Source: Vandiemenella viatica
Lineage: Eukaryota > Arthropoda > Insecta > Orthoptera > Morabidae
Direction: 5' to 3'
NCBI GenBank assembly: GCA_031002005.1
Contig: JARYHS010011408.1
Span: forward strand, 222,249,473-222,313,472
Length of the DNA stretch: 64,000 nucleotides
The first letter of the stretch is position 1; each line of letters begins with the position of its first letter. The translations under genes and the position numbers were made by a program. Below the pieces are notes generated by a model. It saw nothing but the letters and a program-made list of their open reading frames with translations, was not told the DNA's origin and ran no database searches. Of the stretch, positions 1-11,395 are shown piece by piece.

Positions 1-308
1 CAGTCTTACAATATTTGCTGAGAGCATTAGGGAAGTAATATCAGCAACAATCTGCGTGCAGTAGCAATAGCAATCAGGAATATGCACGACATCAGATTTG
101 ACAGCTGGCGTGAAAAGATGGTTAGATAACTGTGACATCTGTCATATTCTTTACAATGGTATTGTTTTACTAGGCACGCAAAGAAAACAGAAACTGAAGA
201 AATAGGGTTCTGATGATTACATATAATACCGGTAGTTAAAAATCTGTTGACTGTTCAAAACTAACTCGCATGATTTTGATAACACACTTTTAAAGTGAAT
301 TGTGGTAA
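1..308. other. No recognisable feature
   Basis: AT-rich sequence with no long open frame, no repeat match to the rest of the window and no RNA-like structure that I can see. Confidence 0.6.
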
Positions 309-575
309 GGGGGCGTACATTAATAACGTGAGGTGTTTTTTCGGAAATTTGTACTACCCCTCCCGCTCGGTGAGATATGGCAGACCCCTCCCCCTAACGT
401 GATATTGACCTCGTAATTTTAGAAACATTTTTTTAGCTATACATTTCTTTGATGGGTGTCAATCTGAAATAAAAAATTTAGTGAGACTGCTATCCAACCC
501 CACTCCTCCCCCTAGGTGAGATTTTTCAAGCCCCCCCTTTCTGTTCTGACCTCACTCAATAAATGGAAGCCCCCT
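309..575. mobile_element. C-run MITE, copy 1
   Basis: A short element whose ends are imperfect inverted repeats: the left end reads gggggcgtacattaataacg and the right end is its diverged reverse complement (tcaataaatggaagccccc). Inside are evenly spaced C-runs and motifs like ggtgagatat, which recur at 4645-5047 and, inverted, at 34891-35167. There is no coding capacity. It is a non-autonomous DNA transposon by structure; the superfamily cannot be assigned from this copy and no clean target-site duplication is visible. Confidence 0.6.
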
Positions 576-2599
576 AATTAATTACTATGGAACAATTATT
601 TACACTGTTATGGCTTATGGTTCAGTTAAAACTGAAATGGATTCCCGTTTGTCCGTCCATTCATCTGTAACACCCTGATAACTTCTGAATATTTTAACTT
701 TCACATTCATGACTTTAGTTCATAGCTACCTTAAGCTAATATATATATATATATATATTTAAATCGTGGTGGTGAAATTAATTAAATGGGGTTTGTGGGA
801 GATTGAAGAAAATATTTATTTTTAACTATCTTAATGGGTAGCAAATGAAAGCAGGTAAGCCGCAGATTCTCAAAACATTTTTTTTTCCGTGAATTGTGGA
901 AGCTTTATACGAAAAAAAAATATTAAAAAAACCATTCCGCGGACCTTTATTTCTGAAACTACTGATGAAATGTTTTTAAAATAGTTAAATGAGTTCCTTT
1001 AACAAATATGATAATGCAGTACATAATTTTGATGATAAAAACATCAGCTAAGTATTTCATGAATCAGATAATAAATAAGTCATGAAAATATGGTTCTTGA
1101 AAAGTTTTCAAATACCTACAATAGTTTATTTCAACTGATTTTTTTTGTGTTTGATTTATATATTCCATTTGAAAAACAATTTCACGAAACGTATAATCAA
1201 CTCTATTTAAAAATAACTTGAACTGATTCTTTTTTTTTTTTAAATAAAAATAAAAAATAATAATTTTGTAGTGAGTTCATTTGCATACACGATCTGTCCG
1301 GGACCTTAAACGCTTGAGAGTAACTTGTAGTTGAAAATGCTAGTTGTTTCTTTTTTCGATTATGGCCTAGTTTGGACCACGGGAAAACAACTGGTTTACT
1401 GGTTCGCCTTTTCTTCTCCTCCTAGGATTTTTTCATTCTTTTGTTGAAGTCTCCTTCTTTCTTCAGATCAGGTAATCTATGTCTTTGTACATTGTTCCTG
1501 AAACCCCTTGAATTTGTCAATTTTAGTTTAAAACACTAAGAGAATCTATCTCATCTGAATGGATCTATACTTTTTTCGTCTCCTCTGCCCATTTCGTTGT
1601 GACATTTAATTTACAGATTCAATCGAAAAATCTTTTTGTCAGCCTACTCTCAATCATTCTTTTAAGATGTTCATAAAATGCACTGTGTCTACAATTTTCT
1701 CTGCAGACCTATATAGATTTTTCTTATTTATTTTCTTAATCATTCTTCATTATTATGAAACAATGCATGAAATTATGAAGAAGTAAAAATTACGTTAAAA
1801 GTTCATAAAGGATCCAGTATAATAACAATAACAATTCGTGAATATTTGGATGTTCCTAACTCTTTGATAAAAATTGCGCTATTTTATCGTTGTCAGCTTT
1901 CTGCAGCTGACGAACTAAAGTGTTCTCAGAATTTAGAGGCGACCTGAACTTAGGTGACAGCTCTAAATAATACTGACAGGGAAAAGATTCTCTTTCAACT
2001 TATGGGTTATGGAAAAGTGTAAAATACATGTAAAAACGACTTTATAAACGCGCTGCTCGCAAATCAACCAGTCGTTCCACACAGGACAATACACATTTAC
2101 TTAACGTTTGCAACTTCCATTTAAACAGTCCAGTGACACCCCAACACATTCCGCGTTCTACTAGGAAATTCGGCGGGGGCTGGTTCTAGGAAACCTTACC
2201 TGAGTAGGTAAACAGCGGGGTTGTCCAAACGAAGGAATTCCCTATTAACCCGGCCAACTGATGAAACACTGTGCTATTAATCTCACAAATGTCACCAAAC
2301 TAACTTTATTTTTTACCTTATTGTTTTTTATTGAAATCACTAAAGTAATATACGAAATATAACCATACCGAAGCTGACAAAAATGGTAACAGGGAAATAT
2401 GCCAGATGTAATTATCTTATCAGAATAGTACTCGGAATCTCCAAAATTATTGGACTTTGAAAAAACAATGTTGTGTCGGTGAAAAAAAAAGCAATTCTGT
2501 TAGCTAACAAGAGGCAAACTTTAGACCGTTGATTACTAAAGCACACGGATTTAGGGAAAAAATAATAAATCTGGATCGGCGTTTCCGTCAGGCAACTTG
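576..2599. other. AT-rich gene-free stretch with (TA)n
   Basis: No feature recognised apart from a (TA)n microsatellite at about 738-758 and scattered A- and T-runs. No open frame of meaningful length. Confidence 0.6.
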
Positions 2600-2918
2600 T
2601 AGAGCATGGGTCTTCTTCTTCTGGTCCCTATCCGTTCCGGATGTCGGCAACCGTCTTGGCTGTCTTGTCTCTGCTGGTTGATGCTCGGATTAGCTACGTA
2701 GTTGTCTTGGAGGTCCATGTTCTCAGATTTTTTTTAGCCAGAAAGTTCTTCTTCTACCAGCACTTCTCTTTCCTGGCATTTTCCCTGGAGAACAGACTGC
2801 AGGAGTTCATAACGGCTATTGTTCCTCATGATGTGGCCAAGGTACTATAGCTTCCGTGTTTTTACGGTGGTCAATATTTCCATATCTTTTTGCATTTTAC
2901 GGAGCACTTCGGCTAGAG
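2600..2918 (-). pseudogene. RTE-type LINE, C-terminal fragment
   Basis: On the minus strand the sequence encodes the end of an RTE-type non-LTR retrotransposon polyprotein. The diagnostic string VKTRKL-stop-YLGHIMRNN is followed by RYELLQSVLQGK and then, after a one-base frameshift, PGKRSAGRRRTFW. This matches the family tail (KLEYLGHVMR..RY.LLQ...GK..GKRS.GRRR..WL). The in-frame TAG sits where a Gln codon would be expected. The reverse transcriptase and endonuclease domains are absent. The fragment ends at the left end of the hAT-like MITE, and the LINE does not clearly resume on its far side. It is dead; the family call is firm. Confidence 0.75.
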
Positions 2919-3112
2919 CAGGGGTAGCCAACCCAAATGATCTTGCGGGCCACTTTGGAAATGCATCATAACTCCGCGGGCCGAATATAAAATCATATAT
3001 TTCCATATTAAATTTAGACCCAATATAGACATTTTTTGGAGTGAAAAATTGAAACAAAATGAGTTATTATTATTGTGTTTCCTATTATTCTTACATGTAA
3101 ACATAGCTAATA

Positions 3113-3965
3113 CAGGGCGTTCGCCGGGAAACGCAACCCACTGTTAGCGCTACAAGGAAGAAACTGCTCCCGGCGAGCGAGCGCTCAGTTTCCGGCATTG
3201 TTCGACCGTCGGCCGCGGACTATTTCATAATAATTACGCTTCATAAACTTCATAAACTTGTGTGCTAAGCATTTAAATGTGACGTAATTCATTAGCTTAC
3301 CTTATAAAAGATGCTGGAAGTGTTGACCCTCTTGTGTAATGCACATTTCACATCTTCTGAACATATTTCGAGACACACGCTGCCCTAACTGACTTAATGA
3401 TTTTTTGGGTGACTGTTCTAGTCGAAAAGCGATATCGTCAATTTTCTCCTCTGTGAGAATACGGTTGACCGACAGTCTCTTTTTGTTAAAAAATGAACCC
3501 GTTTCTCTTACTTTTTTAACCAGACGCAGAATTGTTGATTTAGCTGGCAGTAAAGCGCCAGGAAATTCGCGACGAAATTTACTGCGACACTTTTTAAACG
3601 ACTTCTTCTTCACATATGTATCGTAGAGAAATATTCTTTGTTGCAAACTGTAATGTACCATAATTTTACTCACACTCAAACACGGTACAGATTAATAAGA
3701 GTATGAATCCCCAAACCAGCCAAACCGCAAAGAAACGTTTATTCACAACACTGATTAATAAGAGACTGAAGTCACAAACTATCTACAATGCAAAGAAACC
3801 GTTCTTAACAATGTAAGGGTCACTGCACTGCACTGTTGGAACAGCGGAGGTGTTAAACAGTGCGGTGATTCACGGTGCCGTGTGGCGGAAACTGCTGGCG
3901 GGACTGACCGAGCAAGTTGCCGACGGCAACAGACTGGGAGGGTAGCGTTTTCGGCGAACGCCCTG
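3113..3965 (-). mobile_element. Tc1/mariner-like TIR element, internally deleted
   Basis: An 853 bp element with terminal inverted repeats (left cagggcgttcgccgggaaac; right is the reverse complement with a few mismatches) and a TA dinucleotide on both sides at 3111-3112 and 3966-3967. TIRs with TA duplication are the signature of the IS630-Tc1-mariner superfamily. The only coding content is a shortened transposase frame on the minus strand. It is inserted inside the hAT-like MITE at 2919-4046, so it is the younger of the two. Confidence 0.85.
3302..3679 (-). pseudogene. Transposase remnant: HTH head joined to C-terminal tail
   Basis: A 125-residue open frame. Residues 1-100 form a DUF4817-like helix-turn-helix DNA-binding head: LQQRIFLYDTYVKKKSFKKC, then FRREFPG, STILRLVKKVRETGSF, and EEKIDDIAFRLEQSPKKSLS. 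The last 22 residues, RRCEMCITQEGQHFQHLL, resemble the extreme C-terminus of full-length transposases of this group. The catalytic DDE/D core that should lie between them (roughly 200 residues) is missing, with the frame kept open across the deletion. The product could at most bind DNA or TIRs; it could not cut. The start is the first ATG upstream of the HTH. Family assignment is by motif recognition only. Confidence 0.75.
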
Positions 3966-4274
3966 TATAATAATAATGATACTCATAATTTCAACAGATA
4001 ATTTTTGAATATATGGATCCACAAATAATGTATTTGGCCACCCCTGCTGTAGAGCGTTATTTCGAGAAATCTACAAATATAATAAGACTGTAACCGGAGG
4101 AATGTCTGTACATTTAAAATGTTTTTTTTATGTATAAATTGAACTGTTAATAAGCTACAGAGAAGGAATGGACTGTTTTTAAAATTTATCTGTATGTATG
4201 TTTGGATGGACAGGATACACGCAAAAATTAATGGTCGGATTTTGATGAGGTGTTTGAACATTGTATAACCCACA

Positions 4275-4519
4275 AACCGAGCATGGCGGTGTAACGGTTA
4301 GCGTTCTCGCCTCGCATTCGGGAGGACGGTGGTTCGAATCCCCATCCGGGCATCCAGATTTGGGTTTTCCATGGTTTCCAAAATCACTCCAGGCAAATGC
4401 CGGGATGCCTCCTTCAAAAGGCCATGGCCGAATTCCTTCCCATTCCTTGTCCCCCATCCTTTCTCGTCTCTAAGGACCTCGCTGTTAAGAGACGTAAAGC
4501 AGTTCAAAATATATATATA
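4275..4519 (+). mobile_element. SINE-A, full length, perfect TSD
   Basis: Reference copy of the dominant SINE. The head is tRNA-like, with a Pol III A box (tggcggtgtaacggttagc) and a B box (ggttcgaatcc). A conserved body follows, with landmarks gggcatccagatttgggttt, ggccatggccgaattccttc and gacctcgctgttaagagacg, then an A/T-rich tail that has become (TA)n. An 11 bp perfect target-site duplication, tataacccaca, lies at 4264-4274 and 4520-4530. That size fits LINE-assisted insertion. Confidence 0.92.
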
Positions 4520-4644
4520 TATAACCCACAGCCTCTAGAGTAAAATGGAGCACAAATTAGAATCCATTTTTCGTTTAACAGGATTCATCCAAAAAGTACT
4601 GGTAAAATATTGATAGGATATCAGATAATTTACAACCATTGGTA

Positions 4645-5047
4645 TGGGGTGTATCAATTACGTGCGATGAAATTGAGAGGGGAGGGGGGGTGGAGGTCAG
4701 GCGAAATATCACGAAATCTCACCAAGGGGAAGCGGGTGGGGTCAACGGAAATGTCACGTGAGATTTTGAAATTCTTGAATGATAGCAGAGCTTTTTTTAA
4801 AAAAAAAAATCTACAAATAACGCGAATGTCGACTTCACGGAGGGAGGGGGGGGGGGTTCATGGTTTAGAAATGACACGGAAAAAAAGGTCTCAAAAAACT
4901 ACGAGGTCGATTAGCAGAAGGGGGGGGGGGGGAGTCTCCGTCAAAATCTCACGTCATCTTAAGAGGGGAGGTCCGACCAAATCTCACGGGGGGGGGGGGG
5001 GGCGCAATTAAGGAAAAACACCATACGTAATTAATGGACGCCCCCTT
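4645..5047 (+). mobile_element. G-run MITE, copy 2
   Basis: Same family as 309-575 and 34891-35167. The left end (ggggtgtatcaattacgtg) and right end (taattaatggacgccccc) are inverted. The interior has G-runs of up to about 16 spaced by tctcacg-type motifs. A 133-residue open frame crosses it, but it is only a translation of G-runs and is not a gene. Confidence 0.65.
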
Positions 5048-5099
5048 AAGGTCACGGGGTTCCGATGACTCCAGCCGGTTTCTTTAGGATTTACGGAGG

Positions 5100-5260
5100 T
5101 AGGGATCCACACTTACCTTACAACCTTCGGCACATTAGATAGCAGGCTCAACGTGCCTGTCGAGCCGTTCTGGACGTTCAACTTCGAGGAAAAATCCTCG
5201 GTTTCGTCGGGGATCGAACCCCGGTCGTTCGAGCCTTCGGTAAAATAGGGTATGTTTCTT
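5100..5260 (-). repeat. Possible tRNA-derived SINE fragment
   Basis: The minus strand has a B-box-like ggttcgatccc (complement at about 5209-5224) next to a small hairpin, as in a tRNA T-arm. No A box or tail was found and it is not SINE-A. Weak call. Confidence 0.25.
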
Positions 5261-5364
5261 TTTATGTGATGCGAAAACGCTGAAATATTAAGATAAAAGC
5301 ACAAGGAAATTAGTATCCATTTTTCGTTGAACGATTTTCCCGCAAAACTGCAGGTAAAATTTTT

Positions 5365-5590
5365 ATGGGCTGCCGGTGATTGAGCAGTGACGCTCAGGTT
5401 CGGCATTTGGGAGGATGTGGATTCAAATTTCCGTCCAGTCATCCAGGTTTCGGTTTTACAGGGTTTCCAAATGCCAGGATAGTTGCTTTAAAATCACCAT
5501 GGCAGAATTCCTTCCCAATCCCTTCTCACCTCCAATGCCCTTACTTCGACATGGCGTATGGCCATAAGCAAAATAAAGGTGTTTCCAACA
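5365..5590 (+). mobile_element. SINE-A, diverged copy
   Basis: Recognisable from ttcggcatttgggaggatg, ccgtccagtcatccaggttt and the ggcagaattccttcccaatc landmark. It is heavily diverged with a decayed A box and no visible TSD, so it is an old insertion. Confidence 0.75.
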
Positions 5591-8500
5591 TTAGTTCAGG
5601 AGAAATAAGATACAAATTAGTATACACTTGTAAGAAATTTTCGCAATCGAAATGTTTGTTGTGTTTTTAACTTACGAGCGGCATTGTATTATTCCTCGCT
5701 GGCAATGTATTAACTGTGAAGAAATCGGTGAACAAACTGAAAAGTTAGTAAATAAAAAATGGTCATTACGATCTACAGACTAATTGTAAGTAGAAAGCAG
5801 TATTAACAGCAAATTCGACCTAGCAGGCATAAAATTGCTTTGCATATTAGAGGAGTGTAAGATGCAAGAACGAAATTACTGACAGCTGCTATACATATTT
5901 ATTTATATTTTAATTCCGGGGACGTAGCTCCTCAAATCTGCAAAATATTTTATTATCAGTAGTTGATTTTATGCTGCTTCGCTATTTAGAATGAAAGCCT
6001 TCATCAAACAAACAACCGGTTTAGGAATTTCGTTTTCACCCACCTGATTCGAATAAAAGATCAAGATAACAGCAGGAAGGATGCTGCAGAAGCTACGATG
6101 CCACTGAACCATTCGTTCCCATTCGTTGTGCTCGCAAATACATAAACTACTCAATAGTCAAGCCACATATACAACCCGAAATACCAACAAAATTGCTGCC
6201 AAATAAATTCACCTGTTTCTAAAATCGTTGAACCGAAACTGTCAGAAGTTTGTTGAACAAACTGGAATAGATCAGGGCGCAAGGCAGAATTTACTGGAAA
6301 CAATGCTGGAAGCTATATTTTCAATGGAATGAAATTAAAATACTACTGTTACAGACAAACGTGTGTCATGAAAGACGAGATAAACAAAATCCGGGGAAAA
6401 GGACGTCGCACAAAAAGATTCAATTTTCAGTCGCATGATTACTGGATGTTCCGAGATGGTTGGAATGTATCGTTTGTGTCTACCACTCTATTTATTCTCC
6501 ACTTTGAGGTACGTAAGTGCATATAAGGAGCGACTCGAATTATCGACAATGGCTACATTGAATTCTGTCTTTATTTGTAGAGGTGAGAGCCGCGCCTGGA
6601 ATGTTGGAATGGCACCATTTGCGCGTCACTACCTGGAAGAGGGATCCCGTTATTGGAAGCATGCTTGGTCCCAAAATAGCGTCGCGAAGTGACAGGCTGG
6701 AGCGGGACGAGATAACAGGCCCGCTAATGCCTGCTGCTTTTGTTCGGCTCACGACTTCCCAGATAAGAGGCTACGTGCGTGGGTCTCCCCGCGTTTCTTA
6801 CGAAAGCGCTGGCCGAACTGTAAACACTGGAACCGCGCGGCCAACTGCTTGCTGCCTCCACGAGCAACACGATTCAAACGACCCGTAAACTCACTGCCGC
6901 GTCACGATACGTGAGTTTCCACCTTAAAAAGTGTACCTTATTTAAACTGAATCGCCGGTATCCTACGATCAAATCATATCACTGTAACAATAAAATTAGT
7001 TGTGTTGAGAAAACGATAGATAACAGGCCTACGTATCCACATTAAACCCTGTAAAATAACATCCTGTTCCCATGGGGACTTCAGATAGTCTGTTATCAAG
7101 TTAAATACGGAACGAGAGTAGTCTGAAAAGCTCTCATACTTAACTATAGAGAGAAATGATGAAAGATGAAATTTCGCAAAATATATAAGCTCATTTCCAA
7201 ATTAATTAAATATGATCATCATTGCAATGCAAAATAAGCGACATCACTATTTATAATCAATGCAAAACGACCCTACTATATTATCCAAATGTTGTACAAC
7301 ACACACACACACACGCAGTTCACAACATTCTATGACTTTCGATATGCCGCAGTACGATTCGTAACTAGATTTGAAGTTCGCATCTCTTTTTATACTCCCT
7401 AGTTTCACCGACTTTTAAAGCTACTTGACATGAAGTAGATCATCGGCAAGAGTGAGATAATTTTGAGAAAGAGTGCATTGGGACGTAGCAGAAAAGAAAC
7501 AATTATTTTCTATGCTTCGAAATAGCAGAGCCGTCTAATTACTTGTGTTTTATTACTTGGAAATTGCTTTTTTTTATCTCGTAGACCACTATGCCATTAT
7601 ACCCAAGGAGGAATCTGGTCAAGGAATGGCAAGGAAATCTCAGCCACGGTATTTTGATGGAAAATACGTTGGTAAGTGCAAAGAAAATTAGCCGAGTTTA
7701 ATAAACAACAACAATTGTTCCAAAAAAAAAGTTTCTGTTTCATCATTCATTGCTTGCGTCTTACAAAGTTCTTACAGAATCACGAAATTTTTTTTAAAAA
7801 AAAGGGGCATAAATGGAAAAGCTTTTTTCCAGCAGCTATTGATATGATAACAATAATGTTCGGCGAATCAAATCTAAATCAGTTGCGACAATACAGTCCG
7901 CTGATAATATAATTGGCAGAAGACTCAGTGATATGAAATAAAAGAGGGAGGCAAGATTATATTTTTTCAAGTGAGGTATAGTGACATAAAATTTGTAAGT
8001 CTCTGGCCTTGACTAATTTCGAAAATTAAACTATGGAAAATCGAAATCTGTAAGGCCAGACCGAACTTCGACCAGAATCCTACTGAATACCACTCAAGAA
8101 TTTAGCATCTAACTCATAACGTTCTTTTAGGGAAGCGTGTCAGAAATTTTTACTTTCTATACACAGCTTAATATAAAGAACACACACTTAATTTTAACAC
8201 AAGCTTCAGTATAATGTTTCAGCTTATCATTTATTTCGACAATTCGGTATCTGAATCATATTTTCGTGGTTTTGGTTATGAAACAATTTTTCCTAGAGTA
8301 CGAGTTCTAAATGTGTCTAATTTTAGTTTCAGATGTGAATTGGAAATCTGTAAAATAAATAATAATAAATTTAGAGCACGCTTAAGGAATATGAAAGTTC
8401 AGGATTCACATCTCAGAGCCGGACTATATTAATGAAAGGGGAAAGTGCTAGGGAGAACAGGTATACCGATTTTCGTGTGTCGCTTTACTTGTTGCAAGTC

Positions 8501-8867
8501 AAGACGCACGGCTCAAGCTCTTTTTCTGAAGATCTGGGTCTTCAGAATGTAAAATGAATATTAATTACAATATCAATAATCAGCTAGATACTCATCAGAA
8601 GATTGTTTTATGAATGTTGCATTGATCTAGAAAGGAATATCAACCTTGAGAGAAAATAATAAGTGCCGAACAACAAAGTTCAACAGGACTTACTTTCACT
8701 CAATCATTAGGAATGTCTTAGGCAGCTGACATTCTCTTCTACTTTCTAAATATAATTGCTTAATTCGTCGGCCTCTCTGATTTCATGGCAATTCACTTTG
8801 TTCCTATTGTCTGACGTGAGATAAACACACCTATTCCCCTTCAGACTCTCCATTGGTTGCAAGAAAT
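5591..8867. other. Gene-free stretch; GC-richer block at 6570-6910
   Basis: No transposon or gene recognised. The 6570-6910 block has higher GC, more CpG and two GATA-type sequences (agataaca, cagataag) than its AT-rich surroundings. It could be conserved noncoding DNA, but nothing in it proves function. A short (AC)n lies near 7298-7312. The open frame at 6583-6888 has no family resemblance. Confidence 0.45.
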
Positions 8868-9041
8868 ACTCCCTCTTTAGAGGCGAGAAAGGACTAGGTA
8901 CAAGGAACGGAAAGGAATTCAGCCACGTTCTTTTGAAGAAACCATCCCAGCATTCACCTAAAGTGAGTTGGAGACACCTTGGAAAACCCAAATCTGGATG
9001 GTCGACGGGAATTCGAATCCGCTCACCCACTACGCTCGGTC
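8868..9041 (-). mobile_element. SINE-A, partial
   Basis: Reverse-orientation body (ccaaatctggatggtcgacg, ggaattcgaatccgc) with a decayed tRNA head at the right end (cacccactacgctcggtc). There is no clear TSD. Confidence 0.8.
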
Positions 9042-9339
9042 CCGTCCTTAATCTCTAAGTATCTAGTTACAATCTACATCCTTAATTATCAGCGCCCTAT
9101 ATCCTATAATTTCTTCCATTTAGATTTTGCCTTCTCTAACAAACTGACAAATCCGTATACTTGATTCATGACACATCATTTTAATTTGGTTTGATCCTTC
9201 ATCAAACTCCTCTCTTTATCTGTTGCTTCCGAAACATTTCAAATTAGCATAGTCGGAGAAAATTTCTTCGAAAAGATTTTTTTTAGCTCTAAGTGCATTG
9301 ATCTAAGAGTATATTTGTGTGTGCATAGCAAGCACTCAA

Positions 9340-9680
9340 TGAAAAGGACCCTGGACTTTAAGGAATACCAGAAATACTGAAATTTGAAGCATTTGATGAG
9401 AGGTGTTCTTAAAAATCAAGATGATGAATGCAATTTGAAATGAAACGAAACACACACTTTCTGAAAATGATGTGTGAGCAAAGTAGTTTTTCGGGAGAGT
9501 CGCTCAGAAACAAGTGACAGGTGGGTAGGTCATATTTTAAAACATGCGGATTTTTTACTGTGTTAGGTGACAGAACAGTTACGGGAAGAATTGCAAAGGA
9601 AGACAAAGGTAAGAGTATTTCGAAGGAGATAACTGACGACGAAGTTTGTGATGTGTACGTGGAATGAAAGATAAGTTCAG
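9340..9680 (+). pseudogene. RTE-type LINE, C-terminal fragment
   Basis: Plus-strand remains of the RTE polyprotein tail. The start resembles the GIPEIPK-IEAFE segment (ctttaaggaataccagaaat). Further on, RWVGHILKHAGFFTVLGDRT and VTGRIAKEDKGK match the family's RW-GH-LRH-SF...I-EGR--GK segment. Stops and small indels break every frame. No reverse transcriptase core is present. The neighbouring RTE copies at 13485 and 44265 belong to the same or a sister family. Confidence 0.65.
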
Positions 9681-9786
9681 AATTAAACCAGATGGAGAAT
9701 TTAACCGTAGCAGCAGAGACAAAACCACAAAGGATATACGTTGTAGTATATCAAAGTTAAAGAAAGAAACTTAGGTTGTAGATCGA

Positions 9787-9990
9787 GCCTGATCGTTGAG
9801 CGATTAATGTTCAGGCATTGTATTCGGAAAGAATCAGGTTCGATCCCGTGTCAGTTCATCTAGATTTCGATTTTCCATTCAAACGTCCGAATGTTTCCCT
9901 CATAAAGACTTCTCGTTCCTTCCTCACAATCCTCGCTCAATTCTAATGGCACCGTCATCTAATTAGCGTAAGCCTTGATTTAAAAAAAAC
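9787..9990 (+). mobile_element. SINE-A-like, strongly diverged
   Basis: The B-box region (aggttcgatcccgtgtcag), a catctagatttcgattttcc body and ttctcgttccttcctcac remain. There is no TSD. This is an old copy or a sister subfamily. Confidence 0.6.
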
Positions 9991-10313
9991 GGCGAAGATT
10001 CAAAGAATGATTTGTCATGTAGGGTTAATAAGTTATTAGCAAGTATTATGTTTTAAATGACCATTTTGGTTGTACTAAAAGAGTACACAGTGCATATCTA
10101 GAACAGAATACAGTAAAATACTCTTCAATATTACGAGAGAGTGAACATAATAGAATGAATAGTTTACATTTTTATGTTGTTGCGAATGGAAATGAAATGA
10201 ATATAGGGACCATTATAAAAATGCTAATACAATCTGCCATCCATTTAAAGGTGCATTTTAGATTACTCATATAGAGTATGGTAATTATATATACTACACC
10301 ATTTTTTTATTTT

Positions 10314-10320
<7 letters not shown>

Positions 10321-10371
<51 letters not shown>
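10321..10371. repeat. 51-base poly-T run
   Basis: An uninterrupted run of 51 T, flanked on both sides by aaaa and further shorter T runs (to 10385). It may be an expanded poly-A tail of a minus-strand retroposon, but no body of such an element is recognisable beside it. Length should be treated as uncertain because homopolymers are hard to assemble. Confidence 0.8.
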
Positions 10372-10376
<5 letters not shown>

Positions 10377-10649
10377 TTTTTTTTTGCTGCAGATCTACAC
10401 TAATACAAATACGAAAGTAACTCTGTCTAAACCGATCTTGATGAAATATGACAAGGATATACTATGTAGTCGTTAGGAAGACATTGGATACTTTTTCGGG
10501 ATAAATAGCATATTTTGTCATGAAATTTTGAAAACAATCCCAACGGTGACTAACAGGACGGATAGTGTGTATAAATCTCTGTAATTATACACAGGCTTTG
10601 TTTCTCTCGCGGTCAGTTTGTGTATTAAATTTCATGTACAGACACTGTA

Positions 10650-11395
10650 ACCTAAGGGCGAGGACAGTATGTGACTCGGAAAGTCTGAAGGAAGAAATAG
10701 AGACTCTTACAAAAATATTCCCGAGCCAACGCCTAGTAGTGAATCAGACATCAGAAGGGTTTTCAGACCTAAAAAAACCCATGGAATACTGTCAACTTAC
10801 CCCCTGATACCAATGTGCCAAGAAAATTCGCCTGTCTCCCATACATACATGGTATCACTGACCTGATTGGGAAACTTGTTAAAGCGGGATGGATGTGCGA
10901 ATCGTGTATAAAGCTCACTGCAAACTTGGCCAATCATTAACCAGGGTAAAAACAGATTACACCCACATCAGCTTACGGGGTGTTTACGAAATCTCCTGCA
11001 GCTGTGGCAGCGTTTACATCGACGAGACAGGTCGCACTGTGGCGGAGAGACTTAAAGAACATATCCGCCACTACAAATATAACAACAGCGACAAATCCGC
11101 CGTAGTTCGCCATGCTATTATACACCGGGTATGAAATCAGATTTCAAGACACGAGGCTGCTCTGGAGAGATCAGTGGTGGCCTCGACGTGTGAAAGAGGC
11201 AGCAGAAATTTTAAGAAATACGAACAACATCGACGAAGATAGCGGCCCTTTACTCTGCGAATGCTTGGCGACTGTTGCTATGTCAACATAAACAGTATCT
11301 CTGAAGAAGGCTGTAGGATACCAGTCCGAAAGCATAGGACATTTCAATAAACAACGCGGCATAACCCGAAAAGTTATTAATCACACTACTCATTT
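10650..11395 (+). pseudogene. Penelope-like retroelement, C-terminal GIY-YIG part
   Basis: Encodes the C-terminal part of a Penelope-like element protein, whose GIY-YIG nuclease domain nicks target DNA for reverse transcription. In order: a connector (SLKEEIETLTKIF); after a frameshift, FACLPYIHGITDLIGKLVK; after a second shift, a linker LGQSLTRVKTDY; then the nuclease core GVYEISCSCGSVYIDETGRT and VAERLKEHIRHYKY. The canonical GIY and YIG appear as GVY and YID. A final frame gives RVKEAAEILRNTNNIDEDSG, the usual family tail. The reverse transcriptase domain is missing (5' truncation) and the reading frame is broken at least twice. It is nested in repeat X. Confidence 0.85.
11301..11333 (+). 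ncRNA. Hammerhead-like core after the Penelope ORF
   Basis: Downstream of the GIY-YIG frame lies ctgaaga, then a stem (ggctg pairing with cagtc around an 8-base loop), then cgaaagc. This has the order CUGANGA, stem II, GAAA of a hammerhead ribozyme. Penelope-like elements are known to carry hammerhead motifs. One core base differs from CUGAUGA, and the cleavage-site strand was not identified, so self-cleavage is doubtful. Confidence 0.35.

Larger units (their letters stand above)
2919..4046. mobile_element. hAT-like MITE split by a nested element
   Basis: The left end reads caggggtagccaacc and the right end is its inverted match (ttggccacccctg). A nearby gcgggcc motif is typical of non-autonomous hAT elements. 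The flanking octamers ggctagag and ctgtagag agree at the five bases nearest the right side, consistent with a decayed 8 bp hAT target-site duplication. A second transposon occupies 3113-3965; without it this MITE would be about 270 bp. It has no coding capacity. The hAT assignment rests on end sequence and flank length only. Confidence 0.65.

Noticed and set aside
4277..4350. tRNA gene
   Set aside because: A and B boxes are present but the same head continues into a fixed SINE body in many copies, so these are SINE promoters, not tRNA genes.
4610..5011. 133-residue plus-strand frame
   Set aside because: It is a translation of G-runs in the G-run MITE, giving Gly-rich sequence without any domain.
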